A stretch of 64,000 nt of DNA from Raphanus sativus (Eukaryota; Streptophyta; Magnoliopsida; Brassicales; Brassicaceae): contig NC_079515.1 in NCBI RefSeq assembly GCF_000801105.2, forward strand, positions 24,637,407 to 24,701,406, read 5' to 3'. The notes under the pieces are model-generated. The model worked only from the letters and a program-made list of their open reading frames with translations, was not told where the DNA came from and made no database searches. Positions 1 to 14,666 of this stretch are shown here, piece after piece. Both the position numbers and the translations under genes were made by a program. Each line of letters begins with the position of its first letter. Positions within the stretch are counted from its first letter, which is position 1.

Positions 1-124
1 TTTTTAATTATCATTATACTTGAAATGTCTCAACAGTTTGGAACATCATTTTCATACATTACTGAAGTAAAATAAAACACAATCAATGAAGCGGTCTGCA
101 AATGTTATTTTTTTCTTTGTGTTT

Positions 125-1828
125 TCAAAGAAGAGCAGATTTGAGAGACTTTGTGAGACGCTCAAGCTCCTTGAGCCCTTCAGTTGGTGACTTGGCATCT
201 CCCAAAAGCCTCACCATTGCACTTCCTACGATCACTCCATCAGCTCCCCAACCAGCTATCTGTTACACACAATTAAACAAACCAGTTTGTCAAAACAACA
301 AACATGAATGCCAACTTAAGAGACCTTAGGAATCTTTTTTTTAAGGTGTAGGACCTGTTTCACATGCTCAGGCTTTGATATTCCAAAACCAACCGCCACT
401 GGCTTGTCTGTTGCCTGCATTGAATTACAAACGGCCAAACACTTTAACATCATTTCAATATAATGAAGAAACAGTTAACAAATGTGTTATTGTACCTCTT
501 TGATATCCTTCAAGAGCGACTCAACCTTTCCGCTGACAGATGAACGTGCACCGGTCACTCCTATTGAGCTCACCTGTCAAACCCAATACATTTTCAGTTA
601 CAAAGAAACACATTTCAATATCCTGGAGAAAGAGAGATACACCTAGAGGGATTCTTACAAGGTAAATAAACCCTTCTGATGCTTCAACAATTCGCTTCAT
701 CCTCTCTGTTGGTGTGGTTGGTGTCGTGAGTAGGACCTTGATTACAAAAACATGAATGAACATTACGTTACTAACCAGCCAAAAAAAACATGTACAGTTT
801 CAGTGCCTCTGCTAAGAACAATGCTTCTACTATTTCTATCAGCTTAGCTAAGAAAATAAATTAGATTTATATAGACATAAATCGGAATTTTCACTGATAT
901 CTTGTGACATGCTGCTATTGGCAAGACTGACAATCTTGAAATTTCAAAACATGAATAGATCAAAGCATATGATTGATTACCAGTTCAATGCCGTTGCTAA
1001 GTGCTCCTTCTCTCAGCAACTCAGTTTCCTCAAGAGGAACATCAGGAACCACAAGCCCCTGTACACCAACATCTCTTATACTGGACATGAACTTCCCCAA
1101 CCCACGTTTGAGAATCGGGTTGTAATAAGTAAACAGCGAAACTGGACACGATAACTCTGGAAGAACCTGCACAACCAGGTCCAACAAACAAGAACACACA
1201 CATACACAATCAGAAACACATACAAAGAACTTCGGATGAATCTTTGCTTCAGAAACTAAAAACTTCACCTTATCCAACATGTCAAGTATGTTATCAAGGT
1301 TGGTTCCTTTCTCCAAAGACCTTGTCGCCGCAGCCTAAAATTGAATAGAGCCAAACGATCAAATACAGTAACAGCATAAAGGTTGCATTTTTATTTGATG
1401 GGTTTTTGTTGTAGTAACCTGAATAACAGGTCCATCGGCTAAAGGGTCGGAGTAAGGAACACCCAGTTCGATAATGTCGGAACCACAAGCGTCAAGAACT
1501 TTCAATGCTTCAGCAGTAGTAGCGAGATCTGGGTCACCAGCTGTGATGTACGGTATGAATGCTACCTTCACACACATTTATATATTACAGACGGTTATAC
1601 AATATGCTAATCAATTTCAGACAGGAAAAAAAAGTGTCTTACTTTGCCCTGTTTTTTGAGCTGGGTGAACGTATCGGCGAGACCGAGGGTGGGAGAAGAG
1701 GTGGAGAGGGCGGCGATGGGAGTTAATCTCTTGAAAGAGAGGGAGGAGTCGGGAGAAGAGTGGCGGATTCCGATTTGGGGTTTTGGGGAGTTGAGGAAGC
1801 AGACGCCGGATTTGAAAGCAATCGCCAT
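125..1828 (-). CDS. TSA1: Tryptophan synthase alpha subunit, plastid
   Basis: Cleaves indole-3-glycerol phosphate to indole and glyceraldehyde 3-phosphate; with the beta subunit it completes tryptophan synthesis in the plastid. Eight exons on the minus strand: 1643-1828, 1419-1565, 1269-1334, 981-1166, 659-736, 496-573, 355-414 and 125-259. They sum to 936 nt (311 aa plus stop), the usual plant length. The first 45 or so residues are Ser/Pro/Arg-rich, like a transit peptide. The (beta/alpha)8 barrel begins in exon 2. There the [16 protein letters not shown] motif holds the catalytic Glu95 and Asp106, spaced like E. coli Glu49 and Asp60. The C-terminal phosphate-binding segments ([15 protein letters not shown]) are intact. 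All introns are GT-AG. It lies tail-first at the window edge; the next gene upstream, FBL17, is on the same strand. No lesion is visible. It could be TSA1 or its close homologue INS; the plastid-like leader favours TSA1. Confidence 0.95.
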
Positions 1829-1907
1829 ATTGTTTTTTAGAAAAGATAAATGGATACGACTGATTGGGCTTTGAGGAAGGAAGGGAGGAAAGAAGAGAGT
1901 GTTGTTA

Positions 1908-1916
1908 TTATATAAA
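1908..1916 (-). promoter_or_regulatory. Probable TATA box of TSA1
   Basis: Read on the minus strand, the sequence is TATATAATA, about 80 nt before the TSA1 start codon. It is followed by a CT-rich leader typical of plant 5' UTRs. The distance and composition fit a core promoter. No transcript start can be seen. Confidence 0.5.
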
Positions 1917-2479
1917 AACGCAGTCGCAGCGATTACACGTTGGGATTTATGGAAAGAGGTTGGTGAAATCTACCTGCCACGAGTTGTTGTTCACTTCCTC
2001 ACCCGCCGTCACGTTACATTCTGAATTAAGAATACTAAGACTCGTATTAGTCTATTTTAGATCAAGAGAAAAGTATAATTATACTCTAGTTATTGGTAGA
2101 CGAATTCTAGTCCTAAAGAGTAGACTATAATAGTGCAGAATAGGAATAGACTAGTTTATGCAAATGATTACAATGTAACACAAAATGCAGAATAAAAAAC
2201 TTGAAAATGAAAGAATTTCTCCGCAGACGAAAGATGCACAAAAACAATAGAACAGAGAAAATTCTCTTTAACATAGTATTAAATAACAAAATCCAATACA
2301 AAATGTTACTTGTACAATTTATTCAAAGCTAATTGGAAGACCAAAAATAAAAACATGTAACCTTCATAGGTGAGAAACAACAACAGACGTAATCCAACAT
2401 AATCACAGTAACATATAGCTGGTAGAAGAAAAAATGCGACGAGTCCAAGAGAGTATTATTAATACATAGTATTATTAAT
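1917..2479. other. TSA1-FBL17 spacer
   Basis: This AT-rich stretch holds the TSA1 upstream region and the FBL17 3' flank. A short run near 2025-2150 repeats variants of 'tagtctatt' and 'gaatagacta' in both directions. I see no gene, RNA or defined mobile element. Confidence 0.6.
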
Positions 2480-5400
2480 TTAATGTATAATGGCACACAC
2501 TTCCCTCTCAATCTTCCTTTTCTTCTTCGCTGGATAATACTCATCATCTTCTCTTGTCTGCAAACAACAAACTCTCTCAGCTTACATATGTTATTTCATA
2601 CTTCCTTTATCAAATTCTTTATAAAAAAAAAAAAATAGTCACCTCTTGATATAACGAAGGTAGAGCCTGAATCCTTTTCGACCCATCAGCCAAGCGTTTC
2701 CGAAGCATATGGTTTTCACCAGCTGCGGAGTTCTCAGAAACCTATCCAACAAGTACAAGAAGACGCTTTAATTAAGAGGCCTTAGTTTGAATGTGAAATT
2801 CATTCTATGACAACAGAACACATCTAGGTGTGGACATTAAATTAAATCGAACCAAACCAAATATAATCCTAGCCAAAATGTTTTAAACCGAAGTCTGAAA
2901 CACAATTCTACTACTTTTATGATTCAAAAATCCAAAAATTTGAAACAAAAAAAGGCTAAATTTGATCAAGTGCAGCCAATCAAATAATTATTTATACACA
3001 TACTGTTTAAATGTTTCTAACCTAAAACTGCATCAGAGTGAACTGCAAATTGTTCTATTCAATTTTAATTTGTCTGAAACCGAGACCAAACCCTATCAAA
3101 GTTGTAACTTTGTTCAAGGGATTACCTGTTTTCGGATAGCTACTGTTAATAGGTTTTGACACTCTGATGCATACACAAATTCTAACTTTGGACACTGGAT
3201 CACCAAACTCTCAGGTTGCAAATTGCTGCATGAGTTCAAATTCAAGTCTTTGAGCTCTGGGCAGTTTAGGAACAAAGCCTGCATCAAAAGATCAAAACCA
3301 TGAGAAGATGGATTTGACAGAGAACTTTTATCGAGGGCATTAATAAGGAATCTCACATCCAAACTGGAGCATCCCCACAAACTGAGTTTCTTCAACCGTT
3401 TATGTTTAATAAACATCTTCTGATTGTAGCCTGATGTCTTTTGTGGAGTCGACGGATTATCTGAATTGGGATCAGATACAGTCATGCCACAGTCCATCAG
3501 CTCAAGAAGTGGCAGTTGAGCAGTAGCAAACTGAATGCCACCTGCAAGAATATTCATCGTAGAAGAAATGAGAAACCAAAGAATAAACACACTAATTAAG
3601 ATATATAGCAAACCAAAGATCAAGAATTTACTTGATGTAATGTTGGGACAAAGAGCAACAAGTAATTTTGAGAGTGTATCAGGTAAAACATCGCAGATCA
3701 TCCCGAGGCCAGTATCAGTAATGCTGGAACTAAAAACCAACAAACAAAACAAAAACATGCCTTAAACATACACTCTTCCTGTGAGCAAGCACAAAGAAAC
3801 CACTAGAGATATAGATATGATATATTGAGCAAGAACAAAACATACCCACTCAAATCAAGCAGCTCAAGGTTTGTGTAACTAGAGGAAATGGCATCTACAG
3901 ACGCATCGGTGATATCTATTCCAAGAACTAGCGACAGCATTCTCAAACACCTGTACGAATACGGAAACTGACATTAATCTTAAGAAACAACTGTTATCTC
4001 AATGGAACACTGGACTAAGAGTCCCCGAGAGCGAAAACATGATTTTTACAAACAAAACCAAGACTGGAGACAGAGAAATTAGACAAACCTGAAATTCACA
4101 GCAGTAAGAGCAAGTACAACAGTATGTGAAAGCTTCATAGAGGCAATGTGAATGTTCTGCAATCTAGTGCAAGTCCTTCCCAAACCATCAACCATTGTTA
4201 CGAGATCAGTTGAATCGTCTTCTTGGAGAGAAAACGCAAGTGATATTTCTATCAGATTTGGACAGTTGAAGATCTGACAAAACATAGAACAGAGAATTTT
4301 TGCGGTTTAGAGATATACGAATCATCTTCCCAATACTTTGGACGAGTGGTAAAAAAAAGGAAATTCAAATTACCATCTTCGAGAGAGAATGAAGATCTGC
4401 AAGCCAGAGAGTAGAGAGGCTTGTTGAAGTAAGGGAAAATCCTCCCAAGTTGGAACACCCTTCCATCTTAAGGCTTGTAAGTCCACGTTTATTAGAAACA
4501 AAGCGACCCAGCTCATCCCTATAAACACAACAACAACAACAAAAAAAGAACAATTAAAAACATATCCAGAGAAGAGCAAACAACTACTATAAATAAATCA
4601 AAACAATAAATTTTCTAAGAAGCAAGTCTATGATGCATCACATGCGAAATGACTGCTTAATACAAATGAAATTATATCAAACACCACCAAAATCTCATGA
4701 ATACGGTTTCCATTTTCTGAACGCAGCATAAAGATTAAGTAGCCCAGTCCTAGTGTAGCATAACAAATAAGAAATAAGACAACTAAAGACAGATTCATAG
4801 AAGAGCAAACAACTGTCTTTATCGATTAAAACATGTGAATATCAAATGGCCTAAACAGTTTCACATAGCGAAAAAAAAAACATTTAAAGACTCGATTGTC
4901 ATTGTTTTCTTATTGAAATTACTCAGATTTGTCACTTTCATGTCGTCACTACTTAGTGTGAAGATCTTACCCAGAAATCCTATTGACAGCTGCACCACAA
5001 GTTAAAATCTCCAAAACCTCCAGATTGGGACAAGAGAAAGCAATGCATGCCAGAGTTGTCGCGTCAAAATCACTGCAGACAACAATAAGAAACTCATGTC
5101 TTAAAAACTTTTTTGTGTCTCGATCATTAATGATTTTATCAAGAGCTTCTTAACTATTCATTATATTAACAAATTAATAATCAAATTATCAAATTAGCAA
5201 AACCATATGTCAGATCTAAAGTTAGATCCAATCACCTCTCGAGTCTAAGAGTCAGCGTAACAAGTCCAGGACACTTCTGCAGCAACGATCCAACGTAACC
5301 AATCTGAGCCCTCTTCGGAACCCTAATCCTCAGCTCCTCCGCCGCTCTCCACATCTTCCTCGCGGTCTCTCTCCACCCTCTACAAACCCTAGCCGCCATC

Positions 5401-5825
5401 ATCAGCCCAGACGGAGGCAGCCTCTTGAGCACCTCCCACAGCCCCGCCGCGTGAAACCTCCCCGGCTGGACGATCTCCGCGTCCAGATCGTCCAGATCCG
5501 TCGGATCGGGCGCGTCCGCAGCGTCATCGTCGAAAGACAGCGCGCGGCGGAGGTTGGGGAAGGACTGGCGCAGCGGCGCGGAGGACAGGGAGACGACGGT
5601 GGATCGGGTGGAGGAAGCCGCGGCGGCGACGGAGGTCACCGGCTCTGGAGCCGCCGGGGTGCTGGGGACGTCGAGAGGGGGGAGATTGCAGACGTGGCCT
5701 TTCTTCGGTTGGCCGCATCGCCCGCAGCTGTAACTCCCGCGGTTTTTTCTCGCTCGTTGGGATTTGAGCGCGGCTGAGATCGCTGCGTTGGCGGTTGCGG
5801 GAGGGATGTGCGGCTGAGGCTGCAT
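2480..5825 (-). CDS. FBL17: F-box/LRR protein FBL17 (SCF substrate receptor)
   Basis: In Arabidopsis, FBL17 is the substrate receptor of an SCF ubiquitin ligase that removes KRP-type CDK inhibitors, allowing S-phase entry in pollen germ cells and somatic cells. Ten exons: 5236-5825, 4971-5072, 4374-4518, 4089-4273, 3846-3950, 3632-3729, 3357-3541, 3126-3278, 2643-2741 and 2480-2557. They sum to 1,740 nt (579 aa), close to the 593 aa I recall for Arabidopsis. Near the N-terminus C34, C37, H44 and C46 form a small zinc-knuckle-like cluster. The F-box follows at about residues 115-160 (LWEVLKRLPP...AARVCRGW), then a long leucine-rich-repeat region through exons 2-8. The C-terminus is basic (AKKKRKIERE), like a nuclear signal. 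Every splice junction restores the conserved frame. Exon 1 is much more GC-rich than the rest. An E2F-like site lies about 107 nt upstream. Confidence 0.95.
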
Positions 5826-5931
5826 CTTTGTGTGTGTGAGAGAGAGGAAGAGAGATTGAGATCTTGGAGTGTGATTTAGATGAGTGAGATAAAATAAGGA
5901 GGGAAGGGTGCGGCGGGAGATGAAATGGTGT

Positions 5932-5939
5932 TTTCGCGC
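5932..5939 (+). promoter_or_regulatory. E2F-like site upstream of FBL17
   Basis: TTTCGCGC fits the E2F/DP consensus WTTSSCSS. It lies about 107 nt before the FBL17 ATG, in an otherwise AT-rich flank. FBL17 is known to be an E2F-controlled G1/S gene in Arabidopsis, so position and context agree. Binding is inferred. Confidence 0.5.
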
Positions 5940-7299
5940 GAGTACACAGTAGCAAAAGAAAATGCTAAAACTTATAAAAAACTTTTTAACTTAGCCGCTC
6001 AGCTAGAGAGGGAAGGGAGCGTGAAGGCTATGGTTGTTAAGTGACGGATTTGCCCCCTTCGGGTTAAGGCACGTGACGCGATGTCCTTTTGTAGACGTTG
6101 GGTTGGATCCACTGTGTACAAATAGTTGACTATTTATTTGTTTTTGTTATAAGGAGAAGATTCTGTCTGTAAAAACGAATTAATTACTAGTTCTAGTGAA
6201 AGTAAAGACAAGATTTGTTGTATCAGTCGTGTCGTGATATGCTAATAAATATGTTTAGATTGCATTAGTTCAATGTTATTTGGACAATTTTCTATTACGG
6301 TAAGAAATCGGATTCCTAGTTGATTTTTGACTATTTTTAATTGTGATTTTTAACTATTTTTAGTTACGAATACATATAGCAACATGTTAATCTTATAAGG
6401 TTTGTATTTTGTCTAGATATTTAACTTCAAATTTGTAAACAAGATATTTATCTGTAGATAACTGTAATTGTTTATTTGTATTACAATTAATTAAAAAGAA
6501 AAGGTTTTATACATTTTTTATTAAAAATATGATGAAACGAGACCCCACAAGTTTAGAGACGGCTTGAAATCGTATATTTTATTCAGATAGGATTAGTTAG
6601 CTGTTAGGAGGAATCCCTCATTACAATGCACAAGAACTCCAAGTCATCGGTTTTAGAGCTTACCAAAATCACCTTTCAAAATAGTTATAAACTACTCTCC
6701 TAGGGGCACTGATCGTGTGAGCTAAACGATGAAACAGTGTTGCATGACGCGATTAAAAGATCTCCAATATTTGTAAGAAAAAAACGTTGGCTAAGAACTC
6801 AAATTTTTAATCATCACTCGACATACGAAACTGTTTCACTTATTCAAGCACGAACATGCGATACTGGAAGCGTATACAGCAAACACTACAACGAAAAAAA
6901 AAGGGAAGAAGAATTGAAAACCTTCAGTTTTGGAACTCTCGTAAAATTCACTGCCCAAATATAGTTAAAAACCTTTCATCAGAATTTGGTCATGTGGGTT
7001 AAAAGATTAAACAGTATGAACGATGGTTATGACATCTCCACGCGACATAAATAATTAAAAGCGTTGGCTAGAGAACTCGATGACCAAAAAAGCTTCTTCT
7101 TCTTCACGAATAATGTTCTCCTGCAGACATGGAAGGGTATTAGCTGGACAAGCACTGCTCAACCAAGTTGGTCTAAATACGGTATGAGCTAATGCACTGC
7201 ATGTCTTTACTAGGTTCAGAAAGAATACAGAGAGGAAACTGTGTATACCTTGACAAGGAGCTCCAATGTCGTAAAATCCAAATTACTTTGCAACCTTCT
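5940..7299. other. FBL17-GR spacer
   Basis: This spacer holds the FBL17 upstream region (to about 6,150), an AT-rich middle (6,150-6,600) and the GR 3' flank, including a diverged direct repeat at about 6,647-7,078. I see no convincing coding sequence; the 75-aa reading frame at 6,737-6,964 lies inside the repeat and has no recognisable domain. Confidence 0.5.
6647..7078. repeat. Diverged direct repeat, two units
   Basis: Two segments, about 6,647-6,806 and 6,918-7,078, share the same order of short matches. These are a 'tcggttttagagctt'/'ttcagttttggaactc' start, 'atatagttaaaaac'-type middles, 'aaacagt.ttg..tgacgcgat' and 'cgttggctagagaactc'. The offset is about 273 bp. The copies are strongly diverged. 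Confidence 0.4.
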
Positions 7300-10174
<2,875 letters not shown>

Positions 10175-10517
10175 CTTCGCGGCGTCTCTGCCTCTCTTTG
10201 TTTTTTTTTTCTTTCTTTTTGAGTTTTTGTGCGTATGATTTTTTCGACAAGTCTACTTTGTGGTCTAATTGATTATAGAACATGTGTTTTTTTTTTTTTT
10301 TTTGTCAACTATAGAACATGTGTTTTGTGGTCGTAAGTGTCTACCAAACTGCGAATCAATTTTCCGGTATTTTATTCTCTGGTTACTAGTCACATACCCA
10401 CCACCAGGCTTTTAATTCGATTTCATTTTTTTTTTCGGAATTTTAATTCGATTTCATGATAGACCACTAAAACTTGTAGGCTATTTTAGAGTTCATTTGG
10501 TAAATGATTATGGAACA
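10175..10517. other. GR 5' flank
   Basis: This is the GR leader and promoter region up to the end of the first Helitron. It contains T-rich runs (10,200-10,220 and 10,286-10,303) and a short duplicated phrase, 'aattcgatttcat', at 10,415 and 10,445. No clear TATA box is seen. Confidence 0.5.
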
Positions 10518-13272
10518 CTAGGATTGGCCCGCCCTACGGGCGGGATGTAAATTAGAAAATAATTTAAATAGTTAGATATAATATTTAATCTTATCTATTA
10601 TTATTCTAAAATATAGATTTGTTGTTAAATTTTGTCGACATTATTGTTTGTAAAGACTAAATAAACCATACTATCTAGAAGATTAGATGATTTTCCTTTA
10701 GGTAATTGATGCGCTAATTATAGTTGAGAGTTGGTTGTGGTATTACATTGTTTTGTAATTTTTTAGAATTGGATGAATATAAATAAAATTGCGAGGAAAG
10801 AAAGAATTTGTAAATATAGATTAGTAAAATACAGAGGTGGAAAAATTCTTATTAGGACAGTTAATTATTAGTCATGTAAACCGAAAATAATAACATTAAA
10901 ATATTGTATATCGACATGTTGGATAGCTTAAATTTGATATAAACTGATTAACGATGCACTTTTGGTGAAAAAGATGTATCATGGCAATGAGTTGATAATT
11001 TTAATGTAAGAGTAAAATGTCAGAAATAATCTTAGGGGTTTTAATTTTTTTTCCGTATATTTTATATTTGGAACTTTAAAACTGATTATAAACTGATAAC
11101 TGATATATTTCTGATTAAAATTTAGTAGTTGAAATATAAATATTGATAACATAATCAAAATGACTACAAAAACATATGGAAAATATAGTTTTATTGAATG
11201 TTTTAGAAAAAAAAAATATATCATTTACAATAATTATTTGCGTTACTAATAATGTTAGAATAATTTATGCTGACTGGATTATAGATTTTATGAGGTTATG
11301 TCATGCAGCGGTTGCGTTGATTTATTTGGAATATATTTATTTTGTTTTATGGGTGAATAAAGTAGTACGATATATTCCATGGAAATATTTAACCACTGAA
11401 ACATAGTAAATACATATTAGAGGCTCTGTATTTGTAACCAATAATTGGGCTTATGTGTAAGTTTTACTATGATGGTTCCATCAGAACCGGAAATGCAAAA
11501 CTCTAAGATAAGACAGTTGTCTGTTAACTAAATTTAAAATCAAAACAGAGTCAAGAGTCTCAAAAAATCAGAATTTGTATTTTTAGAAAACGATGTCTTC
11601 GTCGAAGCATAAAAGATTAAAAGTGTTCAATAACACATTGGCTGCTGTTCCTGCAATGAAACTGATGAGATCAGTAAGTTAAAATCGGTTCAGAGGTAGC
11701 AGAAGAATAACGCTAGAAGAAAAACCACTCTAGTTGACCCAAGCATCTTTCCTATCAATCCCAAGTTAAAGAGCTAACATATATACTGGATTTCTATGTT
11801 TAATGGATGACTTTATTCATTCATAAAACGACCATCTGCAGTGACTTTTCACATTGGACATTTATTTTGGATTGAACGCTAGAAGAGTAACCACTCTAGT
11901 TGACCCAAGCATCTTTCCGTGAAGCGTCCAAGCATAAAAGTGTTAATCACTGATTACTACAAACTTACGTACACATTAAAAAAGTGTCAACGGAGTCATC
12001 AATCTCTTTCGATGATATCGCTGTCTTGGCACGTCGTCCAGCCAATATGGTAGCCTCATTCAACAGATTAGCAAGATCTGCTCCACTAAATCCAGGTGTT
12101 CTCATCGCTATCACTTCAAGTGAGACATCATTTTCAAACTTCTTAATACCAGCATGAACCTTGAGAATATCTGTTATCCCCTTGATGTCTGGAACATCAA
12201 CACTTACCTGCATCACAAACTCATAGCTTAGCACCAGCTTTTACTAAAAGATAATATAATATCAATGTTGCATGAATCAGATAGTACTGGTCGGTCAAAC
12301 CGTCCCGGCCTCAGCAAAAGCAGAGTCAAGATGTCTGCTCTATTGGTTGCAGCACCAATGATAATACCAGTGTTACCTTCAAACCCATCCATCTCAGTTA
12401 GCAGCTGATTCAAAGTCTGCTCTCTTTCATCATTACCTCCACCAATTCCTGTTCCTCTTTGCCTACCAACAACATCAATCTCATCTACAAAGACAATGCA
12501 AGACGCGTTCTCCTTGGCCTTCTGAAAAAAAAAAGATCACGGACCCTCGAGGCACCAACACCTACAAACATCTCAATAAACTCAGATCCGGAGACGGAGA
12601 AGAAAGGCACACCAGCTTCCCCGGCAATAGCTTTCGCCGAGAGCGTCTTCCCAGCACCAGCCAAGAGTAAAATAAACTAATCAACAACACAGTAAGAATA
12701 CAACTACCACGCATGGAACTGAATCCACCTTTTAAAGATTTATCTTCTGCTAAAACACTACACAAAGAGTAAAAACATCTGAAAAATCTATTATAAAAAA
12801 GAAACGAATTACACAAAAGTACAACATTTTCAGAGTTCAAAAAAAAAGGAAACGAATAGAAGATCTGTTCGAGGAGAAGAATTTTAACATATATTTATAC
12901 TGAACTCTCAGATCCAAAAAGCTTTGAAAACAGATCGTGGAAGAGGAATCAATGGGAGTTAAGACGATAACGTTTTAGGCTGTGGGAAGAAGCAGCGTAA
13001 ACGTCACCGCCTCGCCACCGTGAGAAGGGGAATGACGAATCTCGTTTCTTCTCTTCCGACGTTCTAGGGTTAGAGGGTATCCGGGCCGAATAACACGCCC
13101 AACCGCACAAAGCCCAATCGCAGGACACGCAGACGAAGCCCATGATAACATGGAGTAATTGATACGGTGCGTCTAGAGAATTGGACACGTGTCAGATGCT
13201 GGGTAACCAAATTTCTGACGTGGACGCTGATGTGTCAGCAGATGGGATACATCTTTTCTTTATAGATATAGA
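10518..13272 (-). mobile_element. Helitron with captured FtsH fragment
   Basis: Read on the minus strand, the element starts with TCTATATCTATAAAG at 13,272, preceded by A. It ends with the hairpin CCCGCCC-GTA-GGGCGGG (10,544-10,528), a short spacer and CTAG at 10,521-10,518, followed by T. A 5' TC, a 3' hairpin plus CTAG and insertion between A and T are the hallmarks of plant Helitrons. The length is 2,755 bp. No Rep/helicase is visible, so the element is non-autonomous. It carries part of an FtsH gene on its own strand (see that entry). The 5' 350 bp are GC-richer than the rest. It sits between GR and SMC1. Confidence 0.8.
11965..12690 (-). pseudogene. Captured FtsH2/FtsH8-type protease fragment
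   Basis: This is part of the AAA+ domain of a thylakoid FtsH metalloprotease (FtsH2/VAR2 or FtsH8), which degrades damaged photosystem II proteins. Reading down the minus strand, it shows a damaged Walker A (GAGKT), the [11 protein letters not shown] segment, DEID-type Walker B and [11 protein letters not shown]. Then come the RPGRFDR sensor region and the SVDVPD...RTPGFSGADLANLLNEA helix region. It stops after SSKEIDDSVD, before the HEXGH zinc protease domain. An intron is still present: coding sequence breaks after 'gaccgaccag' near 12,290 and resumes at about 12,207 after a CAG acceptor. A T-run near 12,525 destroys the frame and may be the relic of another intron. It lacks both ends and the protease domain, and it lies wholly inside the Helitron, so it is a captured genomic fragment and not a working gene. 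Confidence 0.85.
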
Positions 13273-13675
13273 TGTGTTTGTCTGAAAAAACATGTCCCAA
13301 ACACACAACTTTTTCACAGACTGTTTATCAGCATGAAATCTAGAGCATTTTAAACCCAAATGGACATTCACCCTCGAAACGTAATTCATTCGATGCTTTT
13401 GTAACAAAACATTCCAATAATTAACAAGCTAACCAGTAATCTATAATCATAAGATCAAACTAGAATCACTGACCCAATATTTTAAATTTTGTAGAATACT
13501 TCATGTTTACAATATATCTCCTACAACCTTAGCACCAACAAATGAACCGGACTTCTTTTTTTTTGTTACATAATTTCATACAAAAATATTTTCTCTTTAC
13601 CTAAAAATGGTTGTGAACCAAAACAATCATCTGCTCAATTTAGGGATGATAAATCATTATTTGGATTCGACCCTG

Positions 13676-14483
13676 TTTAACAGGAAAAAAAAATTCTAGC
13701 TACACATGGTTTACAATAATATGGTGAAAACCATCCCGATGTATTAGAATGTGTCAACAACAACATGAAATTTATATTAATACGTGCCACATGTACGAAG
13801 TAAATGATTATATGGTGGTAATATCACAGTCGGTGGAGTTTAATTGATTAAAATATACGTTAATGGAGTCAATTTGTAATTTATTAAACTTAATAAATTT
13901 GATATTTTTCAGAAAACTTATCTATTAAAATTAATAAAACTAATTGATTTTATTAATAAACTTAATTTAATTCAATATAATTAATTAAAATTAATAATTT
14001 ACTAAACTTAACAAATTTAATAAATCTGTCAATGTTACTAACATTATTTAACTTATTACACCTATTAATAAAATTAATAAACTTAATAATCAATTAAAAT
14101 TAAATAAAATTAATAAACTTAATTATTTATAAAATTTAGTAAATTATTAAATTTAATAAATTCAATAAATTATTGAGTTTATTATGTTTATTAAGTTTAT
14201 TAATAAAATCAATTAGGTTTATTAATCTTAAAAAAATCATTTTAAAAAAATCATTAAATTTATTAAGTTTATTAAGTTTACTAAATTACGGATTGACTCT
14301 ATTAACTTAGATTAAATCAATTAAACTCGGTCTTGATGTTGCCACCATATAATCATTTACTTCGTACATATGACATGTATTAATATAAACTTCGTGTAGT
14401 TATTGACATATTTTTATACATCAGATGGATTCCATCATATCAGTGTAAACTTCGTTTAGCTAGGAAATTTTTTTCTTGTTTAA
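13676..14483. mobile_element. Foldback element with ~200-bp inverted arms
   Basis: The arms at about 13,676-13,886 and 14,283-14,483 are imperfect inverted copies. For example, 'acgaagtaaatgattatatggtgg' at 13,795 reappears on the other strand at about 14,343-14,365. The outer ends match as 'ttaacaggaaaaaa' and 'ttaaacaagaaaaaa'. The 400-bp centre is a very AT-rich run of 'aaattaataaactt'-like phrases. There is no coding sequence. The structure suggests a Mutator-like or foldback MITE; I could not see a convincing target duplication, so the family is open. Confidence 0.65.
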
Positions 14484-14666
14484 TACTACAAGATTAGTCT
14501 TTTGAACTCTGACCAACTTTAGCTATCTAACTCAGAAAAAATAATTAAACCAGGTTAATCCATCCATGTAATATTTTTCAAACAAGCAAATCAACGAATT
14601 AAATCGTGGTTTAGAAAGAAAAAAACCGTGTTTTATATTAATCTTTTTAATTTACGCAAACATGAA

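Noticed and set aside
5451..5955. Open frames opposite and alongside FBL17 exon 1
   Set aside because: They arise from the GC-rich codon usage of exon 1; splicing and conservation support only the FBL17 frame.
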